Shown piece by piece: positions 1 through 9,857 of a stretch of 64,000 nucleotides of DNA. The stretch covers positions 2,914,001 to 2,978,000 of the forward strand of contig JAQQWL010000002.1 in assembly GCA_038363925.1 (NCBI GenBank). Reading direction: 5' to 3'. The position numbers were made by a program, and so were the translations under genes. The stretch comes from Apiospora phragmitis (taxonomy: Eukaryota; Ascomycota; Sordariomycetes; Amphisphaeriales; Apiosporaceae). The notes under the pieces are model-generated. The model saw only the letters and a list, made by a program, of their open reading frames with translations, had not been told where the DNA came from and made no database searches. Positions within the stretch are counted from its first letter, which is position 1. The number at the start of each line of letters is the position of its first letter.

Positions 1-111
1 AGCGTTGTTAACGGCATCTGTGTGCATCCGTTCTGCAAGTTCCACCCTCACGAGCACCCTCCCGGAACAAAGCTTAAAACTGTGAAGAAGCCTTTTGCTT
101 CGTATGAGTAA
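1..111 (+). CDS. 3' end of an unidentified protein-coding gene (5' part outside the window)
   Basis: Frame 1 is open from the window edge to a TAA at 109-111 and encodes 36 residues ending in KKPFASYE. The segment is Cys/His-rich (GICVHPFCKFHPHEHPPG). The CKFH-type spacing is loosely reminiscent of half of a CCCH zinc finger, but this is too little to assign a family. The gene would be convergent with the ferroxidase gene whose stop lies at 845. No start or splice site is visible, so coding status rests only on the open frame and its composition. Confidence 0.4.
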   Translation, partial: SVVNGICVHPFCKFHPHEHPPGTKLKTVKKPFASYE

Positions 112-844
112 AAGGCTATATTTTCTACTTCCTGTTACTGGGACAAAAATCGAAAAAGTTGTCAAGTCAAAACTCTCGGTCAGTGGTTTCTGGAGGAAAG
201 ATATGTATGTTTAGGTATGCGTCTCATGGCAGTGACAGCCTGCTGCAAATACGTAACGGGAAGCGTCGATATTTGATTCTGCGATCCTTGTGATGCGTTA
301 CGGCATTCGTTTAGCGGACAGGCCTTGAATCCAAAACAATTACACTGAATCCGCAGTATTGGTTCTCGTTTACTGTGGATAATACTTGCTGATGTGTCCT
401 GCAAATGCTTTTGCTTGGTGTGGTTTTTACCTCCTTTTCCCCTTGGAGCCTTCCAAAGTGGAAGCATGTGGGTTCGACACCATCACCGATTTTATAAACT
501 TGATCCGTTTGGAGTCGTTTGTCGACCCCTTTTCCTTCCCTCAAAAGCCACGATCTAGTTCTTGAAACGAAACAATTGCGGCTTAACATTTCCAGCCAGC
601 AGGGCTTTGAAGGTAGAGCTGGGAACACCATATCATGCTCGGGCAGCAAATAGAGTGACATCCGTAAACCCATATGAGGCCCGTATGACTTGTGGTTTTG
701 AGACATGGAAGTGACTCTAGAGACAACAATTGATATAGGCTTATCTTAGCCCATATGGGACAGAGATGCTATCTAACCACTTTCTAAACACATCCAACAT
801 CTTCTTGCAAGCCGCGCTGAATGACATCATGGTGTGCGCCATCG
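112..844. other. Convergent intergenic region
   Basis: This lies between two converging gene ends. It contains a 131-codon open frame on the minus strand (706 to 311) with no recognisable domain, signal or splice sites. I regard that frame as probably fortuitous. I see no RNA gene or repeat here. Confidence 0.4.
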
Positions 845-3126
845 TCACCTTCCCGCCGCTGACACCAAAGTCTGTACCGTCTGGACCGGCGCCCCCGCGG
901 ACTTATCGCCGGCCGCCAGAACTCCCTGCTGTCCATCGTCGTCGGTGCTGCTGCCATTGGCCTGGAGAGCCGAGCCCGCCGCCCCGGGGTCCGGCGCGAG
1001 GCCGTACCAGGCGACGACGGCTACGCCGAGGATGCCGCAGACACAGCTGAATACGAGGGCGATGATGCCGCGAGCAGTGAAACTATGAGTCCAGATCGGA
1101 CAAGATTAGCAACAAGATTCAACGATTGTGGGGTTTCGGATCGAAGGTGGGGATAAAAGGGGGGGGCGGGCCTCGTGGTTCGGTTGTTGTGGGTTTGTTG
1201 GCAGGACTTACCCAGCTGGCAGCGGGTCCGGAGCCCTATTCTGACCGCTTAGGTCGAGCAGGTCGACCGTGTTAGCGGCGGCATTGCCGGAGATCGGGAC
1301 ATGACCTGCAGCACAAATGTATAGGTGGTCCTGTGGCAGCTTGATGGTTTCTTGCAGCTGCTTCGGGGCCTCGACAAAGGTCGCTATGAGGCCGGAGGCC
1401 ACATGCCACTCGAGATGGCAATGGAAGATCCATACTCCTGTTCATAAGTCGATTGGTTAGTAAATGGGCTTGGCAAGGGGAGCGGGTGAAAGAAGCGTTC
1501 ATTGGAGTAATTCATTGGCTCTGTGGACGGCTTAAAGACTAACCAGGGTTGTCGGCCTTGAAACGGAGAACGAGGTTCCCGTTGGGCTCCAGCGACAGGG
1601 TGTCGCGGCGCATGGGAATCTGGGGGAAGTTGGTCATGGTCGCGTTGGAGCCGTCGAACGTGCCCTCGTCCGCGGCGGAGCGGTGGATCGCCTGGAACTG
1701 GTGGCCGTGGAGATGGAACGGGTGGCGTCCGGAGTCGAGGTTGTTGACGACGATCTGGACGATCTGGTCCTTCTGCAGGACGTGGGCGTTGGTGAACTCG
1801 CCGTACACGGCGGCGTCGTTGGCCAGCTCGCCCGCGGTCAGGGCCGTGTACAGGGTCGGCACCTTGGGCGCGGTGTAGGTGATGTTGTTGAAGAAGGCAC
1901 TGTACGGGGGTTAGATACGTATACGTATAAGACACGGGGGCTCTCGTGGTGATAAGTGCGCATGCTACTACTACTATTACTTACTAATTGGCACCATCAC
2001 CGAGATTGTCCATGATGACGTCGAACTGGATTGTCTGGTCGGGTTCTCCAAGCAATGTCTGGTTATCAAATGGAACAAGATCCATGTCATCGAATGCGTC
2101 GAAGTCGCCCTCTATCACGGCCGGTTCAGGGAGCGGCTTGGCATCATCATACACCAGCCATCCCGTCACGTTCCAGTTGAGATCGTCAGGGATCGCGTCA
2201 AACAGGCTCTGGGAGGTTTTCTTTAGTTGAGAGTACCTTGCAATGCGCGTGCATATCAAAAATCAGTGCGATCTTACGGTGTCCATGCTTCCGACGAAGG
2301 GGAAGTTGGCTCCAGTCTCATTCTTGGTCGTCAACAAGAAGCTATATCGTTGCGCAGCCGTGATGTAGATCATCTCCGCCTCCGCGGGCTGGGTGTAGAC
2401 GCCGTCGACCTCGACGATGGTCATGTTGTGGCCTTCGAACCAGACGTACTGCCCGGCAAACGCGCCGATGTTGACCATGCGGACCAGGTACGTCTTGCCG
2501 GGCCGGACAGGCACCTTGAGGTTCTGCGTCTCGTTGAACAGGGCGTTGTTGGGCACGGGCTCGGCGCCCGTCGGGTTGCCCTTGGAGATGAAGGCCGGGA
2601 GCAGGTTGTGGATCTGCTCGTGGTACCAGTCCGACACGGACAGGACCAGCTCCTCGTCGTACTGGCCGGCAAAGGGGGACTTGGGGTCGTGCACGATGAG
2701 CGGGCCCCTCAGGCCGTCGGGGTACTGGCCGCGGGTGTGCGAGTGGTACCAGTAGGTGCCGGGCTGGTCGACGGTGAAGTCGTAGGTGAGCTTCTGGCCG
2801 GGCGGGATGTCGCACTGGGAGACCTGCGGGGGCCCGTCCATGTGGGTGGTGCCGTTCTGGAAAAGGCCGTGGAAATGCAGGGAGGTGGACTGGTTGCCCA
2901 ACGAGTTGGTGAGGTGGATGACGACCCGGTCGCCGACGTTGCAGGTGATCTGGGGGATTGGCCATTGCCCGTTGATGCCTATAGTCGGCCGGTCAAAGGC
3001 GCCGTCCGGGTTGGCTGTGACCCAAGCAACGTCGAAATCGTACGTCACTGTGGCAGCTTCGGCCAGGGTCGACAGCGCCGACAGCCATGCCGCAGAGGCG
3101 ATGAGTAGGCTCTTCTTCAAGGCCAT
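845..3126 (-). CDS. fet3: Fet3-type multicopper ferroxidase, iron-uptake oxidase subunit (5 exons, 630 aa)
   Basis: Exons are 3126-2278, 2208-1985, 1899-1544, 1437-1212 and 1082-845; the introns are 69-129 nt with GT..AG ends, and phases join to 631 codons including the stop. The protein starts with a signal peptide (about residues 1-24). Three cupredoxin domains carry all four copper motifs: HFH at 84-86, WYHSH at 126-130, HPFHLHGH at 417-424 and HCHLEWH at 482-488. The type 1 ligand is Cys483, with Leu493 at the axial position. A single transmembrane helix (about 556-579) follows an FTARGI motif, then a roughly 50-residue cytosolic tail. Secreted laccases lack such an anchor; Fet3 ferroxidases have it. 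Fet3 oxidises Fe(II) at the cell surface and passes Fe(III) to Ftr1, whose gene is the divergent neighbour. Glu170 in DWYHE may be the Fe(II)-binding acidic residue of the family, inferred from position. The start is the ATG directly before the signal peptide; an in-frame upstream extension has no signal-like sequence. Confidence 0.95.
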
Positions 3127-3546
3127 GTTGGGTGTGAAGGTGGTGGTCTGGTCCGCAGGGGCAGACAGTCTCGCACTCAGCAAGCGGAGGAAGGATCAAT
3201 GATAAGTTAAGAACATTGAATGAAGTATGCTTGACTGCATGCATATCACTGTTGATCGGACGGGGTTACCCACATCTCTTTCGAGTAGCACATACAGATA
3301 GATATTATTATCAATTTCATTCACTCCCCAGTCCAGGAAGAAACCCGAGGTCGGCTCAGTCTAGACCAGCCTTGGCCCAATATGGCAGTCCTCGTTTCGC
3401 TTTCCTTGGTCCTTCCGTTTCCCTCCTCCTCTCCTCCTCCCTCCCAGGTCACACTAAAGGAGATGGTCAGGAAAATTATCTTATCAATCAGTCAGATTGA
3501 CAGGGATGGTGCATCATGGTCCACGCTACCGAATTTTACCGCTTGT

Positions 3547-3555
3547 TTATCTGAT
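3547..3555 (-). promoter_or_regulatory. Putative SreA-type GATA site ATCAGATAA, ferroxidase side
   Basis: The plus strand reads TTATCTGAT, the exact complement of the ATCWGATAA consensus for fungal iron-responsive GATA factors. It lies about 420 bp upstream of the ferroxidase start. The two flanking bases (GG on the minus strand) are the same as at the second site. Confidence 0.6.
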
Positions 3556-4557
3556 CCGCGCGAAGAGGGGCTTGGGAGGCATCGGCTCCCTCTGACTGGC
3601 TTTTCGCCCTCCCGCCCAACCACCACCAGGACCCAGATGGGTTGATTCTGGTTCGATGACTGGGCACATCCCTTGGCCTATTGTAGGAACCGTCTGTTGG
3701 CGGCTTGATTCCAACGGATCATGCGCCTGCATTTGGCGAAAGCGCTTGTCACTAACTCGTAGCTGAAGCTGTTCCGATTCAAACCTGTGAATCTGAACAG
3801 CTTCATTGATGGTGGATCGTCCCATCCGATATATCTATCCACCATCGATATTTTCAGCAGCATCCGTGTTTTTCTGAGTACCTAATCACTGGAATCACTT
3901 CACTGGCAGTTCAAGATGTCTTCCACATACTTAGGCATGCCGCAGCTTGTTGCACAGAAGAAGCAAATGAGCCCCCGGCGATGCTTCCCGTCTCGTACTG
4001 GCTGTGGGCCCTGAATACCTAATGACTGATGGATCTGCAGCGCACTAGCAAACTAAGCTCATGGGTGAAAGGCTTGGGAAAAGCTTGACACCGGTCTCGA
4101 CTCTTGCGCAGTGAATTTGGATCCAGGATTGAATAGAGAGGCCTCGGTTATGGGACCATTCAATTCACAACGACTTCAGTTAATCTTGACTTATTTCTAA
4201 TGTTGCTTGTTACATATTATAGTATTCCAGTCACTAGATATTCAAATCTCTGAAACATTTACCACGCGGGGAGCTTGCCAGGTGTTACATCGCCTAAAGC
4301 ATACCTAAGTAGGCAGGGTTTCGTTTCCTGTTCCTATCACCATTCCCTCGGGCCCCCAAACTCAAAGCTGGTACTGGCCAGGATCAGGAAAATTTCAGCC
4401 ATCAACCCCCCCAGCCTTCATATAGTCGACGGCGCTTCCCTCGAAAAAGGCCTTGACCCGGCCGCAACCGGAGACTGTAACATTAGCCTACGCGACGGGC
4501 TCGTTTCCAGACATTCGATGCAAGCCCTGGGTTGGCTCCCCGCCCCACTCCCTCGCG

Positions 4558-4566
4558 TTATCTGAT
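4558..4566 (-). promoter_or_regulatory. Putative SreA-type GATA site ATCAGATAA, permease side
   Basis: Identical to the site at 3547-3555, including the preceding GG (GGATCAGATAA on the minus strand). It lies 180 bp upstream of the permease ATG. A further AGATAA lies 24 bp downstream (4590-4595), giving a small cluster, the usual arrangement for repression by GATA factors with two zinc fingers. Confidence 0.62.
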
Positions 4567-4745
4567 CCCAGCTGGTTAATCAGATCGGCAGATAATCATT
4601 GCCCACCATCCCCCCTTCCTTCATCATATATGTGATCTCTTTGCCCCCTTCATAGCATTATTATTGCCTGGTATCGTCTATCTTCGCCTGCTTCGAACCC
4701 TTGCATGCTTGCATACTCTCTCTGCTGAGAGCACTCTGTGTCAAG

Positions 4746-6014
4746 ATGCCGGATGTCTTTGCGGTTCCCGTCTTTGTCATCGTAAGTTTACCTTCTAGTC
4801 GGCCACTCAGCCTGGCTTTTACAAGCTGCAGTGCCAAGTTGAGCTTGGAAAACCCACTCTAAACTTTAGCCATCAGGTATTCCGAGAGTCAATCGAAACA
4901 GTCATTATCGTCTCAGTGCTGTTGGCCTTCCTGAAGCAAACCCTAGCTGGACCCGGGCGAGATGATCAGGTTTACAAAAAACTCATCAAGCAGGTTTGGC
5001 TTGGAGTAGGATTGGGCCTGCTCATCTGCCTCGTGGTCGCGGGCGGTTTGATTGGAACCTTCTATACCGTGGGCCACGATGCCTGGCAGTCGTCCGAGTA
5101 CAACTACGAGGGCGCATTCGCTCTTGTGGCAGTTACTATCATCACTCCACTAGGCGTCGGGCTCCTCCGTATTGGAAAGATGCAGGACAAATGGCGCGTC
5201 AAGCTTGCGAAATCCCTCGAGGCTCCTATCAGCACGACCGGCTCTAAGGCGGGCTGGCTCAAGCGCTTCGCCGAGAAATACACCATGTTCTTCCTGCCCT
5301 TCATCACCGTAATCCGAGAAGGTGTAGAGGCCATCGTTTTCATTGCTGGTGTAAGTTTGCCCCCTTTGTCGCGATTGCGACTGGCATTAGAACCTCACCA
5401 TATTCTTCGAACCTCACGGCTGATCCATATATTTCAGGTGACTTTCTCTGCTCCTGCTACAGCTGTTCCCCTCCCAGTCGTTGTTGGCTTAGCTGCTGGT
5501 ATCCTCGTTGGGTATTTGCTATACAAGTAAGTTCTGCCTCACACTCGTCCCGTTGACCTGTATCGATAAGCCATACTAATCTTGTCTGGCGTACAGAGGA
5601 GGAGTCACGGCAAAGTTGCAATACTTCTTGGTCGCTGCCACGTGCCTCTTATACCTCGTTGCTGCTGGACTTTTCTCCCGAGCTGTCTGGTACCTAGAAC
5701 AACAGAAGTGGAACAACATCATCGGAGGCGATGCTGCCGAACTGGGCGTTGGGCCCGGAAGTTACGACATTTCCAAGTCGGTCTGGCACGTGGATTGTTG
5801 CAGCCCCGAGTTTAACGGTGGCGGCGGCTGGAGTGTCTTTAACGCCATTCTTGGATGGACCAATTCGGCGACCTACGGCTCCGTCATATCGTATAACGTA
5901 TACTGGATCTTCGTCATGGCCATGTTTGTTGCGCTCAGATACAAAGAGACCAAAGGGGCACTGGCCATTGATGAAGGCGAAGAATGCACACGCCGATTCC
6001 ATCGACCAGGCTAG
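4746..6014 (+). CDS. ftr1: Ftr1-type high-affinity iron permease (4 exons, 338 aa as read)
   Basis: Exons are 4746-4781, 4877-5350, 5438-5526 and 5597-6014; introns are 95, 87 and 70 nt with GTAAGT donors. The 12-residue first exon ([12 protein letters not shown]) leads into the first Arg-Glu-x-x-Glu motif, RESIE at 15-19. The second motif, REGVE, is at 159-163. These paired motifs in transmembrane helices bind iron in OFeT permeases; about seven hydrophobic segments are present. Ftr1 imports Fe(III) produced by the Fet3 partner encoded divergently, and the two depend on each other for reaching the plasma membrane in yeast. The intron at 5351-5437 is 87 nt with no in-frame stop, so retention would not break the frame. 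The last roughly 18 residues look wrong: after RYKETKG the frame gives a non-typical tail, while the +1 frame through the G-run at 5955-5958 gives a more plausible tail ending at TAA 6034-6036. Confidence 0.93.
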
Positions 6015-6700
6015 CGTTGAACCCAAGGTGTCGTAAAGGGGGTCGATTTATGGATCTATCTATATTGCAGAGCGGATATACTGGTAGCTTGTTAGGAGTA
6101 TCGTAGTTCAGGAGAAAAGCATAAAGCGTGGGTTGATTATCAGGTGATCTTTGACTGTTGCCATGATTTAAATGAATTGAATAGATAAGAATAAACTCGA
6201 ACTTCGTGCTCTTAATGAAGTATGTCATGAATTTATGATGTTAGAGATGTGGCGATTATGGACAGGAGTTTCTTTCTTACGATTATGTACCTAAGGATAC
6301 ATGTAGATACTCCACCAAATCCACCGACCAATTAGTGGATTCCCTTCTTTACGCCGACAGCCACAGCGGCAGCCTAGAGGGCTCCGAATGCTTCCATCTT
6401 CTTTCATCCAGCAATCGGACGATGGGGTTATGCCGTAATCATAGGTAACCACTGGCCGGGAAACCAGCATCTAGGATAAACCTGATCTGCTCTATTATAT
6501 ATATCCCATCAAGTTGCGCAATCTGGTGATTACCAATCCAACTGAAGTACTGCGAAATCTTACGCGAATTGTGGGAAGACGTCATCCAGTCGCCGCTGCC
6601 TCCTTGGGAGTTTCAAACACAAGACGACATCTTGCGCTGATGCCGCCCCGAAACCTCGCTGTTCTGAAGGGACTTCCGCACACTGGAGATAGGCCAGAAG
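6015..6700. other. Intergenic region, permease 3' side to BTB gene start
   Basis: It holds the 3' flank of the iron permease gene and the 5' flank of the BTB-like gene, both on the plus strand. The first part is AT-rich (6,040-6,300), as expected for a terminator and polyadenylation region. I see no further gene, repeat or RNA. Confidence 0.5.
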
Positions 6701-8527
6701 ATGGACGGGTCTGCCGCCGCATCGGCAGATGGGGATCCCTCCTCCGAACCATCACCACAGCCAACAGCAACCCAGCAGCAGCTGCCTAAGGTGGTGGACA
6801 TTGCGAAAGCAGGAGATCTCATCCTGGACGTGACTTTCGAGACCTCGAAAGCCACCGTCAAGGCCGCGCGAAAGCAGCAGGCCTCCTCTCTGAAAACAAA
6901 CACCACTGGCGGTCAGTCGTCGTCCGCCGGGAAGGGCCCGCCTCCCAAGACCAACCTGCGTCTGGGGTTTCGGGTCGAGGCCGCCGTGCTGCGGAAGCAG
7001 TCCCAGTACTTCGACCGACTCCTCAGCGATACGCGCTTCCAAGAGGCCAAGACCATCACGGCGGCGCTGGAGGCCCTGACGCTCCGGAATGTCAAGCCCG
7101 CCGACGCCGACGTCCGCGACCTTCCCTGGATCCAGGTGATCGACGACGACGACGCCACGCACTACGCGTACCGCGACAAGGTCTTCGCTGACCTGCTGAG
7201 GACCCTGCACGGGAAGGAGACTGCTGCTTCCGCTTCCGCCGCCACTGCTACTCCCGCTGCCACTACCACTACCACTACCGCTACCACAACCACAGCTGCC
7301 ACGACGGTAACGCCGGCGGCGCCGACGACGCCCCTCGTCACATTGGACTTCGTGACCGCCCTTGCGGTCCTCGCCGACCGCTTCGACTGCGTCGCGCCCG
7401 TGGCCAAGTCGCTGAAGTCGGCCGGCGGGCTCAAGTTCAAGTGGCCGCTCACGCAGCGCAAGCAGCCACCCTCGGGGAACGGCGACGAGGCCAAGATGAG
7501 CCGGCAGACGGAGAGCGTCCTGCGCCAGAAGATCCTGGTCTCGTACCTGCTCGACCAGCCGCCCCGGTTCCTGGCGGCGACCCGCGAGCTCATCATGAAC
7601 GGCTCGTGCAAGTGGTCGGCCTTCCCGGACCCGAACGCGGACGCGGACGAGGAGGCCTGGTGGTATTTGCAGGATGAACTCGAGCGTGAGTCTTTCCCCC
7701 ACCCTGTCTTCTCAAAACCCCTCAACCCAAGCCCATGTACATGTATTGTAGTTATAGTAGATGATATTTGATTAACAATGGGAGGGGGGATACCAGAGGA
7801 GCTACAATATCGGCGCGAATGCATCCTGAACACCCTCGCCTCCATCCCGCGCCACTTCCTGGCCCTCTACTCGTCGCGCACGCGGCAGTGCAAGCTCGGC
7901 TACGACTCGAGCGCGGCCTGCGACTCGTACCAGCTGGGCGAGATGTTCAAGTTCTTCGTCAACCGGCACCTCTTGTTTCTGGTCGACTTCTCGCCCGGCT
8001 CGCTCGACCGCATCGCCGACACGGCCCTGACGCCCGTCGACGGCCTCCTCGCCGCCCTCAAGCAGGCCCCCAGCTACCAGATCGACGCCCACCACCGCAA
8101 CTGCGGCCTGCGCACCCGCATCCTGCCCGTCCTCGGCTTCATCCAGGCCCTGCTCTCGGCCGGCTCCGTCCCCGTCGCCCGCCCGGCCTGGAAGCAGGGC
8201 CGGCCGGCCGCCGCCTGGTTCTCGCAGGCGACGTCGGCCGCCGCCGCGGAGGAGCGGCGGATGAAGTTTGAAATATCATCATCATCTGGCGACGGTGGTG
8301 GTGGTGGTGGTGGTGACGACGACAGCGGTTCACCGCCGGGTACGTTCCGCTTGACCCGCGCCGTCGCGAGCGACCCGCGCCTGCGGTTCGAGCACGCCCT
8401 GGGCGCGGACCAGTTCGCCCGCGACGTCTTCACGGCCCCGGCTTGGAACTGGACGGCGGATCAGGATGCGCCGCCCATTAACTCGGGCTTCGGGAGGACG
8501 CCGAACCTCAAGATGATGTTCAGGTAG
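6701..8527 (+). CDS. BTB/POZ-like domain protein of unknown role (2 exons, 571 aa)
   Basis: Exons are 6701-7685 and 7797-8527, with an intron of 111 nt (GTGAGT donor, TACCAG acceptor, a TTAAC-like branch site 20 nt upstream); the joined length is 572 codons. Residues about 37-170 resemble the fungal BTB/POZ fold: AGDLILDVTF near the start, then LRLGFRVEAAVLRKQSQYFD, the usual part where the second strand and helix place a residue-exposed protein in a dimer interface. BTB domains mediate protein-protein contacts, often as Cullin-3 adaptors; this protein has no Kelch or MATH partner domain. A low-complexity Ala/Thr stretch (about 174-212) and a second acidic Gly/Ser stretch near the C terminus (encoded about 8268-8325) are likely disordered. 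Third codon positions are rich in G and C. Many ascomycetes have such uncharacterised BTB-like proteins; the exact function cannot be inferred. Confidence 0.85.
7207..7330 (+). repeat. Low-complexity (ACY/GCY) repeat coding an Ala/Thr tract
   Basis: Degenerate trinucleotide repeats such as ACTACCACT and GCCACT runs encode about 38 residues, nearly all Ala or Thr, inside the BTB-like gene. Such tracts are prone to length change by slippage, so the length may vary among strains. Confidence 0.7.
8268..8325 (+). repeat. Trinucleotide microsatellite (TCA)n then (GGT)n inside the BTB-like CDS
   Basis: A short TCATCATCATC run is followed by seven GGT units and GACGAC, coding Ser-rich, Gly-rich and Asp stretches. 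All changes in steps of three keep the reading frame. Confidence 0.75.
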
Positions 8528-9857
8528 TAGTAGTAGCAATGCCCAGAAGCAGTAGGCGGCTTTTCAAGTCTGGTTATTGTCGGAAGTATCCCCGACCAAA
8601 GACATACATGAGGTACATAGTTACATGAACAACCTGTGGGACTTGGCTACCTAGGCATTTTGCTCTATATCGAATTAAGTACACATCTTTCGCTAGCCAC
8701 AGCTGCTTAAATTCACTTTTATCTATATTTCTGGCTCTCATATCTTACACTTCGCAAGTAACGAAATAGACCCATGCATCCTTTTCGGTCTGGTCGTTAG
8801 TGAACCCGTCTCTTCGACACAACTCAAGAATATGTGCACGTAGGCACTCGGCCCTTTCCCCTGCAATTACCACTGCTGGTGTTAAAAGAAACATAAATTC
8901 CGAAGGTCATCTTGAGATGAGGTACTAGGTTATGGAACGAATGGCCATCCACATGCCAGCTATGTAAAGGGAAGTCCAACTGCATACAACAGACCCACCG
9001 CGCGCTTTGCAAAGGCTTCACATATTTCACTTCAAAACAAGGGTATTATCAACAGATAAATTTAACTTTCTTTGGATTATTCTCTACGACAAATGTCGAA
9101 GCATGTCGCAAGGTATCTGGTATCTATCTTGCAATTTCCTCGACGCCTCCCGAGGTGGTATTCACTCAGGAGGCCGGAGGCTGTAGTCAATATCTTGACG
9201 CAACAGCGTGTGTCCTCCACCGTTCGTTTCGTTCGTCCCCGATTCCATCCACCACATCCCATCTCTTGCCCCGAAGCGGGCTATTGTACAACAAAAGAGC
9301 TATTGCACATGTTTTTTTCCTTCTTCGAAAGAAGTGTCCAAGACGCCTCGCAGTAGGTATCCCATCCAGCGCCGTGAATGCCTATTTCCCAAAATTAATT
9401 AAAAAAAATATATATATAAAAAACTTTTGATAGGCGTGGATCGCTAACGCTTTCCAAAAACAAGTGTATGAGGGGCTTCCAGGTCTAAGTCGCTTCCTGC
9501 CCCAACATGACCGCCGACAGCGGCTTCATTTGTATGTACCCATCCAACACCTGAGCAATCGCTAAGAAATGCAGCGGGTATCCGTGGTCGTATGTGCAGA
9601 GAGGCTCTCAAAGCACTCATACGGATTAAACTCTAAACATTGAACATTGAATAAATAAACAATAATCGACTGGCCCCAATGAGTGGGCACAGAAGTGTGA
9701 GGAGCGCGGCCCCGGCGTAAAGAGCGTAAAGAGTGACGCAGTTGGGTATCTTGTGCATCAAAAATCAGGATTAAAATCAAAATAGATCATCATCGTAATG
9801 AACGTGAAAGACGAAAGTCGTCGTAGTTCGTGGTCGTAACCGGTACAAACTGGCTCA
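8528..9857. other. Convergent intergenic region
   Basis: It lies between the stop codons of the BTB-like gene (plus) and the serine-rich gene (minus). Short frames (for example 9072-9356) have no domain and overlap each other on both strands. An A/T run at about 9390-9425 may serve polyadenylation. I see nothing else. Confidence 0.5.

Larger units (their letters stand above)
3127..4745. promoter_or_regulatory. Shared divergent promoter of the ferroxidase and permease genes
   Basis: This 1.6-kb gap separates the two start codons. It contains several GATA-type sites: TGATAAG at 3200-3206 close to the ferroxidase start, an inverted ATTGATAAGATAAT-like cluster around 3475-3487, ATCAGATAA on the minus strand at 3547-3555 and again at 4558-4566, and AGATAA at 4590-4595. 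Iron-responsive GATA repressors of the SreA/SRE/URBS1 family bind such sites and shut off reductive iron uptake when iron is plentiful. Co-regulation of both genes from this region is therefore the likely design (inference). Short open frames at 3216-3645 and 4275-4635 show no domains and are taken as chance. Confidence 0.7.

Noticed and set aside
311..706. 131-codon open frame on the minus strand between gene 1 and the ferroxidase gene
   Set aside because: No domain, no signal, no splice support, and it overlaps another open frame; length is possible by chance.
2227..3108. 293-codon plus-strand open frame antisense to the ferroxidase gene
   Set aside because: It is a shadow of GC-rich third positions in the true minus-strand gene, whose copper motifs and splice phases are complete.
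845..3126. Annotation as a secreted laccase
   Set aside because: The C-terminal membrane anchor, the split-gene neighbour Ftr1 and the overall length fit a Fet3 ferroxidase better.
6752..7702. 316-codon minus-strand open frame antisense to the BTB-like gene
   Set aside because: It consists of low-complexity Gly/Arg/Leu-rich translation opposite a GC-biased coding strand; the plus strand has the recognisable domain and consistent splicing.
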